NCBI RefSeq assembly: GCF_001761385.1
Contig: NZ_CP017476.1
Location: 2,345,501-2,409,500 of the forward strand
DNA length: 64,000 nucleotides
Reading direction: 5' to 3'
DNA from: Hydrogenophaga crassostreae
Lineage (GTDB): Bacteria > Pseudomonadota > Gammaproteobacteria > Burkholderiales > Burkholderiaceae_C
The notes under the pieces are model-generated. The model was given only the letters and a program-made list of their open reading frames with translations. It ran no database searches and was not told the DNA's origin. How positions within the stretch are numbered: position 1 is the first letter of the stretch; every line of letters starts with the position of its first letter. The position numbers and the translations under genes were made by a program. Shown piece after piece: positions 9,200 to 17,571 of this stretch.

Positions 9200-11014
9200 A
9201 TGACGTTCGGTAGCCACAGCCACACTCTGACAACAGCGGTGAAGTCGGTGCATCTTTTGCGGCAGGCTGGCAAGCCTTGGGTGCTGCTCAGCGTGATGGC
9301 GCTTGCCGCTTGCGGCGGCGGTTCAGCCTCAGACGTGTTGGGCACCCAGGCCTCGTTGGCCGCCGGGGCCGGCTCACCTGAAACAACCCGCCGCGCAGAC
9401 CCCACCGCGTTCCAGCGAAGCGCCGCTTTGAGCAGCGCCGATCTGGCTTCTGCCGAGCAGCAGGCGCAGGCCGCCGAGGCCTCGGCCACTTCTCTTGATG
9501 AACTCCAGGCGGGAGAAATTGCGGCCAAGAGCGCCTACCAATCAGGCGCCGTGGCGCGCAAGGCCCTGGCCATGCGCATTCCGGTGTACCGCTTCTCCAA
9601 CAGCAGCACGGGCGCCCACTTCTTCACCACCAGCGTCTCAGAGCGCGACAACGTGGCCAACACCCTCTCGCCGCCCTACAGCCTGGAAGGCGAAGCCTTC
9701 TCGGTGGCCAGCGCGTTCTCACCGGGCCTGAGCCCGGTGCACCGCTTTTTCAACACCCAAACCGGGGTGCATTTCTACACCATCAGCGAAACGGAGCGGG
9801 CCAACGTGGTGGCCAATTTCCCGCAGTTCAACCATGAGGGGGTGGCCTATTACGCCAGCCAGGTGGCTGGCGCCGGCTTGACGCCGTTCTTCCGGTTTTA
9901 TGTGCCGAGCAAAGGCTTTCACTTCTACACCGCCAAAGAGAGCGAGAAGGACAGCATCATCGCCAACCTGGCGGCCACCTACACCTATGAAGGCATCGGC
10001 TACTACGTGCTCGACAGCGATTGGCGGGGTGAGAAGCTGCCGCACACGGGTGTGACCAGCGACCAGTGTTACAAGGCGGGCAGCGACGTCCTGGTGGCGT
10101 GCAGCATGCCTGAAACCGGTGATTTGAATGAGCAGCAGGATGGTCATCGCGCGGGCATCAATGCCATGAGTTACAGCGCCGTGGGTGGGCGCGCATTGAC
10201 CTCCTGCGTTCAAGACAACATCACAGGCCTGATTTGGGAGGGCAAAGAAGCCAACGGACCGCGGGTCGGCAGCGGTACGTATACCCATCTGAACAACGGT
10301 CTGGCTACAGATACCAGCGGCTATGTGGCGGCGGTGAACGCCACCAATCTGTGCGGTTTTAACGATTGGCGCTTGCCCACACGCCAGGAACTGCTCAACC
10401 TCAATGCGCCCGCGGTCAACACCACCTGGTTTCCCAATACGGCTGCTTCCTACTACTGGGCTGCTGAGCTGGCGAGCACTGATAGCACCCGTGCTTGGTT
10501 TGTGAATTTTCAAAGCGCGTTTTCGTACCATGATGCCCGTACAAACACCTTTTCAGTGCGCTTGGTGCGAGGCAGCTCGGCCAGCGGGCCCCGCTACAGC
10601 TACAGCACGGTTGCCTATGGCAGCGATGGGGCCAACAACGTCGTCAACGATGCCTGGACCGGCCTGCAATGGCGCCGCTGCGAGCAAGGGCAGGTCTGGA
10701 GCGGCAGCGCTTGTTCCGGAACGGTAAGCACCTTCACCCATGAGCTGGCAATCGCCCATGCCCAAGGGCAGGGCGGCTGGCGAATGCCCAACATCAAAGA
10801 GCTCAGCAGCGCGATGGACCTGAACGTGAGCAGTGGTGCAAACGTCGACTCGACGGCGTTTCCTGGTGTCGTTGGTAATGGCACGTGGGCATCTTCTCCC
10901 CTTGTGGGTAACGCCAGCCATGCCTCGGGCGTCAGCTTCTTCAGCGGCGTCGTGGCCTACGACGCCCGCAGTCTTGGCCACGCGGTTCGTTTGGTGCGTT
11001 CTGCCCCTAATTGA
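9200..11014 (+). CDS. Array lipoprotein 1: DUF5648-like repeats + DUF1566
   Basis: A 604-aa predicted lipoprotein. The signal peptide ends in lipobox LAACGGG (Cys about residue 38), so the protein should be lipid-anchored, probably in the outer membrane. Three DUF5648-like repeats start near residues 129, 178 and 228 (pattern YRFxNxxTGxHFYTxSxxER ... EGxxYY). From about residue 334 there are two DUF1566/Lcl-like halves, each with a W-R-LM-P-x-x-x-E-L motif (WRLPTRQEL, WRMPNIKEL) and ending VRLVR. Compared with its paralogs this copy lacks about 8 residues right after the first WRLPTRQELLNL. A ribosome site AAGGAGA supports the start. Function is unknown; surface attachment or sensing is inference. 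Confidence 0.8.
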   Translation: MTFGSHSHTLTTAVKSVHLLRQAGKPWVLLSVMALAACGGGSASDVLGTQASLAAGAGSPETTRRADPTAFQRSAALSSADLASAEQQAQAAEASATSLDELQAGEIAAKSAYQSGAVARKALAMRIPVYRFSNSSTGAHFFTTSVSERDNVANTLSPPYSLEGEAFSVASAFSPGLSPVHRFFNTQTGVHFYTISETERANVVANFPQFNHEGVAYYASQVAGAGLTPFFRFYVPSKGFHFYTAKESEKDSIIANLAATYTYEGIGYYVLDSDWRGEKLPHTGVTSDQCYKAGSDVLVACSMPETGDLNEQQDGHRAGINAMSYSAVGGRALTSCVQDNITGLIWEGKEANGPRVGSGTYTHLNNGLATDTSGYVAAVNATNLCGFNDWRLPTRQELLNLNAPAVNTTWFPNTAASYYWAAELASTDSTRAWFVNFQSAFSYHDARTNTFSVRLVRGSSASGPRYSYSTVAYGSDGANNVVNDAWTGLQWRRCEQGQVWSGSACSGTVSTFTHELAIAHAQGQGGWRMPNIKELSSAMDLNVSSGANVDSTAFPGVVGNGTWASSPLVGNASHASGVSFFSGVVAYDARSLGHAVRLVRSAPN

Positions 11015-11063
11015 GGTGGCGAATCCGCCTTGCAACGCAAATGCTTCTGGAAGAAAGAAACCC

Positions 11064-12887
11064 ATGGAACAAGCTTCAAAGCCTTTTGCTCCGTTGCCCA
11101 TGCGCTGGCCCGCTGTTGCTGTGGCTCTGGCCACTTCTGCTTTGCTTGCGGCCTGTGGCGGTGGCAGCTCCGCTGATGAAACAGTCGGTACCCAGGCGGC
11201 GTTAACTGGCGAGGCGGGCGCATTTCCCGGAACGCGCCCCACCATAGACCCAGCAGCTCTTGCCCGAAGCGCGGCCCTTAGCAGCGCTGATCTGGCTGCG
11301 GCCGAGCAGCAGGCGCAAGCCGCTGATGATGATGCCAATGCACTGGTCGCGCTTGATGAACTCCAGCCCGGGCAAATTGCGGCCAAGAGCGCCTACCAAT
11401 CAAGCGCCGTGGCGCGCAAGGCCCTGGCCATGCGCATTCCGGTGTACCGCTTCTCCAACAGCAACACCGGCGCCCACTTCTTCACCACCAGCGTCTCAGA
11501 GCGCGACAACGTGGCCAACACCCTCTCGCCGCCCTACAGCCTGGAAGGCGAAGCCTTCTCGGTGGCCAGCGCGTTCTCACCGGGCCTGAGCCCGGTGCAC
11601 CGCTTTTTCAACACCCAAACCGGGGTGCATTTCTACACCATCAGCGAAACGGAGCGGGCCAACGTGGTGGCCAATTTCCCGCAGTTCAGTTACGAGGGCG
11701 TGGCCTATTACGCCAGCCAGGTGGCTGGCGCCGGCTTGATTCCGTTTTACCGTTTCTTTGTACCCGGCAAGGGCTTTCACTTCTACACCGCCAAAGAGAG
11801 CGAGAAGGACAGCATCATCGCCAACCTGGCCGCCACCTACACCTATGAAGGCATCGGCTACTACGTGCTCGACAGCGATTGGCGGGCTGAGAAACTGCCG
11901 CATTCGGGCATTACCAGCAGCCAGTGTTCCCAGTTGGGCAGCAACACGCTGGTGCTGTGCAGCAGTGTCGAAGCCATGAAGCTGAACCGGCAGCAAGACG
12001 GAAACCGCACGTTGATCAACGCCATGAGTTTCTATTCGGTGAGCAACTACCCATTGACCAGCTGTGTTCGAGACAACGTCACAGGCTTGATCTGGGAAGG
12101 CAAAGAAGCCGTCGACACGCGGGCAGGCAGCAACACTTACACCCACCTGGGCAACGGGCTGCCCGGCGACACCAGCGGCTATGTGGCCGCCGTGAACTCG
12201 GCCAACCTGTGTGGGTTCAACGATTGGCGTTTGCCCACGCGACAGGAATTGCTCAACCTCATTGACTATGGCAGCACCACGGCGCCGGCGATCAAAGTCT
12301 CCTGGTTCTTCAATACGGCTTCAAACCGCTATTGGAGCGTTGAGTTGAACAGCATCGACAGTTCCAGGGCTTGGTACGTCAACTTTCTGAAAGGAGAAAC
12401 CTACTCCGAACCGCGGTCGAATGCCAATGCGGTGCGTTTGGTGCGAGGGAGCTCGCCCAGTGGGTCGCGGTACAGCTACAGCACGGAGGCATACGGCAGC
12501 GATAGCGCCAACAACGTGGTCAACGACGCCTGGACCGGCCTGCAATGGCGCCGATGCGAACAAGGCAAAGTCTGGGGTGGCGGCGCTTGCACGGGAACGG
12601 TGAGCGCGTTCACCCATGAGCAAGCGCTTGTTCATGCGCAGGTTCACAGCGACTGGCGAATGCCCAATATCAAGGAGCTTACCAGTCTGGTGGACCTGGG
12701 TGTGAGCAGTGGAGCGCGAATCGATCACGCTGCGTTTCCAGGCGCCGGTACCGGGGAAACATGGTCATCGTCCCCCGAGGTGCGTTTCGGCGGCGGTGCA
12801 TGGGCACTCAGTTCCGGGGGGGGCTACGTGGGCAGCAGCGGCCGCGGCAACGTCCATGTGGTTCGGCTGGTGCGCATCGGTCAGTGA
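11064..12887 (+). CDS. Array lipoprotein 2: DUF5648-like repeats + DUF1566
   Basis: A 607-aa lipoprotein with signal peptide and lipobox LLAACGGG. Three DUF5648-like repeats begin near residue 126, with DNA almost identical to copies 1 and 4 in this part. DUF1566 halves start near residue 330 (WRLPTRQEL, WRMPNIKEL) and the protein ends in VRLVRIGQ. The start ATG at 11064 is chosen because the signal peptide begins there; the frame is open further upstream into copy 1. It follows copy 1 by 49 bp and precedes copy 3 by 49 bp, so the first three copies probably form one operon. Function unknown. Confidence 0.8.
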   Translation: MEQASKPFAPLPMRWPAVAVALATSALLAACGGGSSADETVGTQAALTGEAGAFPGTRPTIDPAALARSAALSSADLAAAEQQAQAADDDANALVALDELQPGQIAAKSAYQSSAVARKALAMRIPVYRFSNSNTGAHFFTTSVSERDNVANTLSPPYSLEGEAFSVASAFSPGLSPVHRFFNTQTGVHFYTISETERANVVANFPQFSYEGVAYYASQVAGAGLIPFYRFFVPGKGFHFYTAKESEKDSIIANLAATYTYEGIGYYVLDSDWRAEKLPHSGITSSQCSQLGSNTLVLCSSVEAMKLNRQQDGNRTLINAMSFYSVSNYPLTSCVRDNVTGLIWEGKEAVDTRAGSNTYTHLGNGLPGDTSGYVAAVNSANLCGFNDWRLPTRQELLNLIDYGSTTAPAIKVSWFFNTASNRYWSVELNSIDSSRAWYVNFLKGETYSEPRSNANAVRLVRGSSPSGSRYSYSTEAYGSDSANNVVNDAWTGLQWRRCEQGKVWGGGACTGTVSAFTHEQALVHAQVHSDWRMPNIKELTSLVDLGVSSGARIDHAAFPGAGTGETWSSSPEVRFGGGAWALSSGGGYVGSSGRGNVHVVRLVRIGQ

Positions 12888-12936
12888 TCTTGGACGGCCA
12901 ACCACCTTGGATCGTCATTTTCGAAGGATGAAACTC

Positions 12937-14754
12937 ATGAAACAAGCTCTGCACCCGTTCGACGGGCTGTCCTCGCGCTGGCTGGTAATTGCTGCGTTTT
13001 GTGCGCTGCTTACCGCCTGCGGTGGCGGTCAAGATACGTCGAGCAGTGTCAGCTTGGCCGCAAACGCCGAACCAGTCAACGCGTTCGCGGCCACCACCCA
13101 ATCACCGCCCAGCGCCCAGACCACCGCTCTTCAAAAAGAAGGCGCGCGGTTGAACAGCGACGAGTTGGCCCAGATCGCCAAAACCGGTGTGTTGCCTGAG
13201 CCGTTTGAGGGCAAGTTATTGAGTGGCGCCGGGCCAGAACCCGTGCAGGGGGAGGGCGGCTTTGCTGAAGCCAAATCCCTCGGCCAAGCCAAAAGCGCTG
13301 CTTCGCGCGTGCCGGTGTTTCGTTTCTTCAACAACCAGACCAACGCCCACTTCTTCACCACCAGCACCACCGAACGCGACAGCGTGCAGGCCACGCTGGC
13401 GTACATGAGCTACGAAGGCCCGGCGTTTTACAGCAGCGCCACCACCATCCCCGGCCTGAGCCCGGTGCACCGCTTTTACAACACCCAGACGGGGGTGCAT
13501 TTCTACACCATCAGCGAGGCCGAGCGCGCCAACGTGGTGGCCAACCTCCCTCAGTTCAACTACGAAGGCATTGCCTATTACGCGAGCACCCTGGCCGGTA
13601 CCGGCTACACGCCGCTGTACCGGTTTTTCTACGCCAGCAAGGGCTTTCACTTCTACACCAACAGCCTGGGTGAGCGCGACAACATCATCGCCACGCTGCC
13701 TCAGTACAGCTACGAGGGTGTGGGCTATTACGTGTTGGGCAGCGACTGGCAGACGCCGGCTGTGCCGCACACAGGCATCACCAGCGCACGGTGTTACCAG
13801 GCGAACAGCGATGTGTTTGTGGCGTGTGGCGGCAGTGGGGCCACGACGCTCAACTTTCAGCAAGATGGCCATCGAGCAGACATCAACGCCTTGAGCTACA
13901 GCGCCGTGGGAAGCAATGCCCTCACCAGTTGCGTGAAAGACAACGTGACGGGTTTGATCTGGGAGGGGAAAACGAAAAACGGCTTCAGGTCGCTGGATAA
14001 CCGGTACACCAACCTCGGGAACAACGCTACAGATGATGTCTCCGCCTATGTGCATTTGCTCAATGGTCTGGCGCTGTGCGGATTCAATGACTGGCGCCTG
14101 CCCACCGTGCAGGAGTTGAGAGGTATCGAGAAGTTTGGTGGCATTCGAGGAGACCCCAGGGTGGATGTCGACTGGTTTCCCAACACTTCTCCACAGTACT
14201 ACTGGGCATCTGACGTGCTTCATTCGGACCCGACTTACGGTTGGCGGGCTGACTTTGGCTTCTTCGGGTCGGCGTTACAGGTTAGCTTGCGTTCGCATAC
14301 CAATTCGGTTCGCCTGGTTCGCGGCGCCACTTGGGCAGGCCCTCGCTACCTGATCACCTCCCTGAGCTACACCGGGGACGCTGCCAACAATGCCGCGATC
14401 GACCGTCAAACGGGTCTGATCTGGCGCCGTTGCCAGCAAGGACAGGTTTGGAACGGCACGGCTTGCACCGGAACGCCCGCGCTTTATACGCACAATCTGG
14501 CATTGATATTTGCCCACAACGGTTCATGGCGCATGCCGAACATCAAAGAACTCGGCAGTCTGGTTGACTACGGCAGAGCCTCTCCTGCCCTGGACAGTGG
14601 CGTATTCCCAGGGACCAATACAGCCTTCTCGTGGACGACCACGCCGGGTGACGCTGCTGATTTTGCTGGCTTCGTCGAGTTTGGCTCGGGCTTCAGCTAC
14701 GACGTAAAACGGACAGTTCAGTTGCCCGTGCGTCTGGTTAGAAGCTATCCCTAG
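12937..14754 (+). CDS. Array lipoprotein 3: DUF5648-like repeats + DUF1566
   Basis: A 605-aa lipoprotein with lipobox LLTACGGG. It belongs to a second N-terminal subtype shared with copies 6 and 7: a helical stretch EGARLNSDELAQIAKTGVLP, a low-complexity linker, then three DUF5648-like repeats from about residue 126. DUF1566 halves begin near residue 328 (WRLPTVQEL, WRMPNIKEL) and it ends VRLVRSYP. CGAAGGA at 12922 sits 8 bases before ATG 12937; an ATG three codons upstream overlaps that site. It is the last gene of the tightly spaced first block; a 398-bp gap follows. Confidence 0.8.
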   Translation: MKQALHPFDGLSSRWLVIAAFCALLTACGGGQDTSSSVSLAANAEPVNAFAATTQSPPSAQTTALQKEGARLNSDELAQIAKTGVLPEPFEGKLLSGAGPEPVQGEGGFAEAKSLGQAKSAASRVPVFRFFNNQTNAHFFTTSTTERDSVQATLAYMSYEGPAFYSSATTIPGLSPVHRFYNTQTGVHFYTISEAERANVVANLPQFNYEGIAYYASTLAGTGYTPLYRFFYASKGFHFYTNSLGERDNIIATLPQYSYEGVGYYVLGSDWQTPAVPHTGITSARCYQANSDVFVACGGSGATTLNFQQDGHRADINALSYSAVGSNALTSCVKDNVTGLIWEGKTKNGFRSLDNRYTNLGNNATDDVSAYVHLLNGLALCGFNDWRLPTVQELRGIEKFGGIRGDPRVDVDWFPNTSPQYYWASDVLHSDPTYGWRADFGFFGSALQVSLRSHTNSVRLVRGATWAGPRYLITSLSYTGDAANNAAIDRQTGLIWRRCQQGQVWNGTACTGTPALYTHNLALIFAHNGSWRMPNIKELGSLVDYGRASPALDSGVFPGTNTAFSWTTTPGDAADFAGFVEFGSGFSYDVKRTVQLPVRLVRSYP

Positions 14755-14903
14755 AGGGGGCGGTGATGCCCTAAAAGGGGCAACTGATCTTTCCGTTTTT
14801 CAGGAAATCCGGGGCCCGGTGGTGTCTCGATTTTGAGCTTCGCGGGAGCGGCGACTTCGCGACCGGTCTTGTGCGCTGCAAGCCTGCCCGCGGTGCCTTG
14901 ATC

Positions 14904-15152
14904 GTTTTCATAAATGACGCTGGCAGAGCAATCACTTACCCCAAAGGGGGCACAGATGGCGGCTTTTGTCCCGCCTTATGGGCCGTTCGGCCTATTGTGG
15001 GCACCCGCGGCCCTGTGACCCAATGGACTGGCGCTGGGCCGAGGTCTTTCAGAGTTCGCCTTCTGGCACGTCGGAAAAGGTTCTGACCCGGTGTAACCCC
15101 CTCAGCGCCAGCCCTTCTTGCCCGCGCAGGGGTTAACGACAAGGAGGCGAAG
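14904..15152 (+). repeat. Duplicated leader, copy A
   Basis: From GTTTTCATAAATG to the gene start this segment matches copy B at 17324-17571. The first about 125 bp are nearly identical, the middle is diverged, and the ribosome-site region up to the first codons is again similar. The shared part contains several hairpins and is probably a promoter or structured leader copied with the gene. Confidence 0.75.
14976..14997 (+). promoter_or_regulatory. Conserved leader hairpin (copy A)
   Basis: TTATGGGCC, a 4-base loop GTTC and GGCCTATTG form a 7-bp stem in RNA (including one G-U pair). The same stem occurs at 17396-17417 and, with a different loop (AAAC) in otherwise diverged sequence, at 19922-19943. 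Stem conserved with loop changed suggests a structural role. Confidence 0.5.
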
Positions 15153-17039
15153 ATGAACCAGTCAAACCCGTCCAGCCGGGATGCCCAGAGCCCCTCCACG
15201 TCCAGCGATGAGCTCAATTGCCGCAGCCGTGGTTCGGTTCAGCCCGCTCCGTTTCATCGGTGCCTGGTCGGTGCTGCAATGGCGGTCCTTCTGACAGCCT
15301 GCGGCGGTGGCGGCAGTGCAAGCTCTGACCTCGCGGGCACCCAGGCGGCATCGGGCGCCGGGGCCGGTTCACCTGAAACAACCCGCCGCGCAGACCCCGC
15401 CGCGTTCCAGCGAAGCGCCGCTTTGAGCAGCGCCGATCTGGCTTCTGCCGAGCAGCAGGCGCAGGCCGCCGAAGCCTCGGCCACTTCTCTTGATGAACTC
15501 CAGGCAGGAGAAATTGCGGCCAAGAGCGCCTATCAATCAGGCGCCGTGGCGCGCAAGGCCCTGGCCATGCGCATTCCGGTGTACCGCTTCTCCAACAGCA
15601 ACACCGGCGCCCACTTCTTCACCACCAGCGTCTCAGAGCGCGACAACGTGGCCAACACCCTCTCGCCGCCCTACAGCCTGGAAGGCGAAGCCTTCTCGGT
15701 GGCCAGCGCGTTCTCACCGGGCCTGAGCCCGGTGCACCGCTTTTTCAACACCCAAACCGGGGTGCATTTCTACACCATCAGCGAAACGGAGCGGGCCAAC
15801 GTGGTGGCCAATTTCCCGCAGTTCAACCATGAGGGCGTGGCCTATTACGCCAGCCAGGTGGCTGGCGCCGGCTTGATTCCGTTTTACCGTTTCTTTGTAC
15901 CCGGCAAGGGCTTTCACTTCTACACCGCCAAAGAGAGCGAGAAAGACAGCATCATCGCCAACCTGGCCGCCACCTATACCTATGAAGGCATCGGCTATTA
16001 CGTGCTCGACACCACTTGGCACGTAGAGAGACTGCCGCACACGGGTGTGACCAGCGGCCAGTGTTACCAGTCCGGCAGCAATGCGCTGGCGGACTGTGCA
16101 AGCCACGGTGCCACCGGCTTGAATCCACAGCAAGACGGGCACCGCACCGACATCAACCGCATGAGCTACAGCGAGCTGCCCAACCCGGCAGGCGGCAACT
16201 TCTCTCGCACCCATTGTGTGAAAGACGACGTGACCGGTCTGGTGTAGGAAGGAAAGAACGCTGCGGGCGAGCGCTCGAGCGGCATGACCTACACCAACTA
16301 TGGTGATGGCACCTCGGGTGATGCCAGCGAATACGTCACCCGGATCAACCAGCTGGCACTGTGCGGATACACCGACTGGCGCTTGCCCACCCGACAAGAG
16401 CTGATGAACATCTTTGACTTTGGTCGCATCACTTCGCCCGGCATCGACACAACCTGGTTCCTGAATACGGCAGCAGCGGATCACTGGACCGGCGATTTGG
16501 ACAAACGCCATAGTGCCAGTGCTTGGGACGTCAACTTTGAATTCGGGTGGTCGACAAGCCGTGCTCAAACTGCCCGAAAGGCGGTGCGTTTGGTGCGTGG
16601 CAGTTCCACCAACGGGCCACGTTTCACCTACAGCACGGTTGCTTACCTTGATGATGGTGCGAACAATGTGGTCAACGACATCTGGACCGGTCTGCAGTGG
16701 CGCCGCTGCGAACAAGGTCGGGTCTGGACTGGCAGCGTGTGCACAGGCGCACCTATCTCGATGGACCTCGATGAGGCACTCAACCACGCTCGAGCCCAAA
16801 GTGGCTGGCGGCTGCCCAATTTTAAGGAGCTTGTTAGCTTGGTCGACCTGAGCGTGAGCACTGGAGCGTCCATCGATGCGGGAGCATTTCCCGGCGCGAG
16901 GACTGACGTTGTCTGGTCATCTACCCCCTATTTAGGCAACGTCCGTACTTCCAGGGGCATCAGTTTTTTCGATGGCGCCGTGCGCGCCTACCCCCGCAGC
17001 TTTGACACCTCGGTTCGCTTGGTGCGCAGCAGTCCTTGA
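15153..17039 (+). pseudogene. Array lipoprotein 4, interrupted by an in-frame amber codon
   Basis: Lipoprotein of the copy 1/2 subtype: signal peptide, lipobox LLTACGGG, three DUF5648-like repeats from about residue 142, and DUF1566 from about residue 350. At 16245-16247 (codon 365) the frame has TAG where every paralog has TGG (GLIWEGK; here GLV-stop-EGK), and the same frame then continues intact to 17039 with WRLPTRQEL, WRLPNFKEL and VRLVRSSP. One base change would restore a 628-aa protein. As read, the product stops after the repeats; an ATG at 16284 could in principle restart the DUF1566 part but has no signal peptide. AAGGAGG supports the 15153 start. Recent inactivation, suppression or a base-call error are all possible. 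Confidence 0.85.
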
Positions 17040-17323
17040 GGCATACCGAACGGCGCAGCCACTTTCGTTTTTGAATTTTCGAAGGAACAAACACCAGTGG
17101 GGCAACTCTGCTCAGCGTTTGGCGAACAGCGGCTGCGCACGAGTGAGACCCCATCGCGTTCGGTGCGAAGCAACCTGAAACATGGGGAGAGTGGCACGCC
17201 ATCATGGACCTGAGGATCACCGCAGCGAGTGGGACAGGTCTTGATGCGGGCTTAGCGTTGAACGGGTCTGGACTTCGCCAGACACGCCCGGCGCCCTGAA
17301 AGGATGCACTCAGCACCAAGATA

Positions 17324-17571
17324 GTTTTCATAAATGGCGCTGGCAGAGCAATCACTTACCCCAAAGGGGGTACAGATGGCGGCTTTTGTCCCGCCTTATG
17401 GGCCGTTCGGCCTATTGTGGTCACCTGCGGCCCTGTGACCCAATGCATTTGCACTGGATCGGTGTCATTCGGGGCGGCCTTCTAGCCGCTCGCTGAATGG
17501 TTTTGATTCGGTGCATCCCCGCAGCGCCAAGCCTTCTTGCCCGCGAAGGGGTCAACGACACGGAGGCGAAG
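17324..17571 (+). repeat. Duplicated leader, copy B
   Basis: Second copy of the leader at 14904-15152, placed before array gene 5. It carries the same CCCC-AAA-GGGG, GGCGG/CCGCC and TTATGGGCC/GGCCTATTG hairpins and the same GGAGGCGAAG ribosome site and first codons (Met-Asn-Gln-Ser-Asn-Pro). Confidence 0.75.
17396..17417 (+). promoter_or_regulatory. Conserved leader hairpin (copy B)
   Basis: Identical in sequence to the hairpin at 14976-14997: TTATGGGCC, loop GTTC, GGCCTATTG. It lies about 155 bp before the start codon of array gene 5. Confidence 0.5.

Larger units (their letters stand above)
14755..15152. other. Non-coding leader region with repeat copy A
   Basis: This 398-bp gap has no convincing gene. 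From 14904 onward it is closely similar to the region before array gene 5 (17324 onward). It holds a CCCC-AAA-GGGG hairpin, a GGCGG/CCGCC hairpin and the hairpin TTATGGGCC-GTTC-GGCCTATTG at 14976-14997, and ends with AAGGAGG just before ATG 15153. It is a likely promoter and leader for array gene 4. Confidence 0.6.
17040..17571. other. Non-coding gap with leader repeat copy B
   Basis: This 532-bp gap follows the broken copy 4. Near its beginning TTTTCGAAGGA-ACAAACACCAG resembles the ribosome-site region before copy 3 but no intact gene follows, which could be the decayed start of a lost paralog. From 17324 it is leader repeat copy B. No other coding region is convincing. Confidence 0.5.

Noticed and set aside
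10833..11063. N-terminal extension of array lipoprotein 2 into copy 1
   Set aside because: The extension lies inside copy 1 in another frame and would bury the signal peptide; ATG 11064 begins the signal peptide.
14904..15152. c-di-GMP-I (GEMM) riboswitch upstream of array gene 4
   Set aside because: The conserved core segments of that riboswitch are not found on either strand; only GC-rich hairpins are seen.
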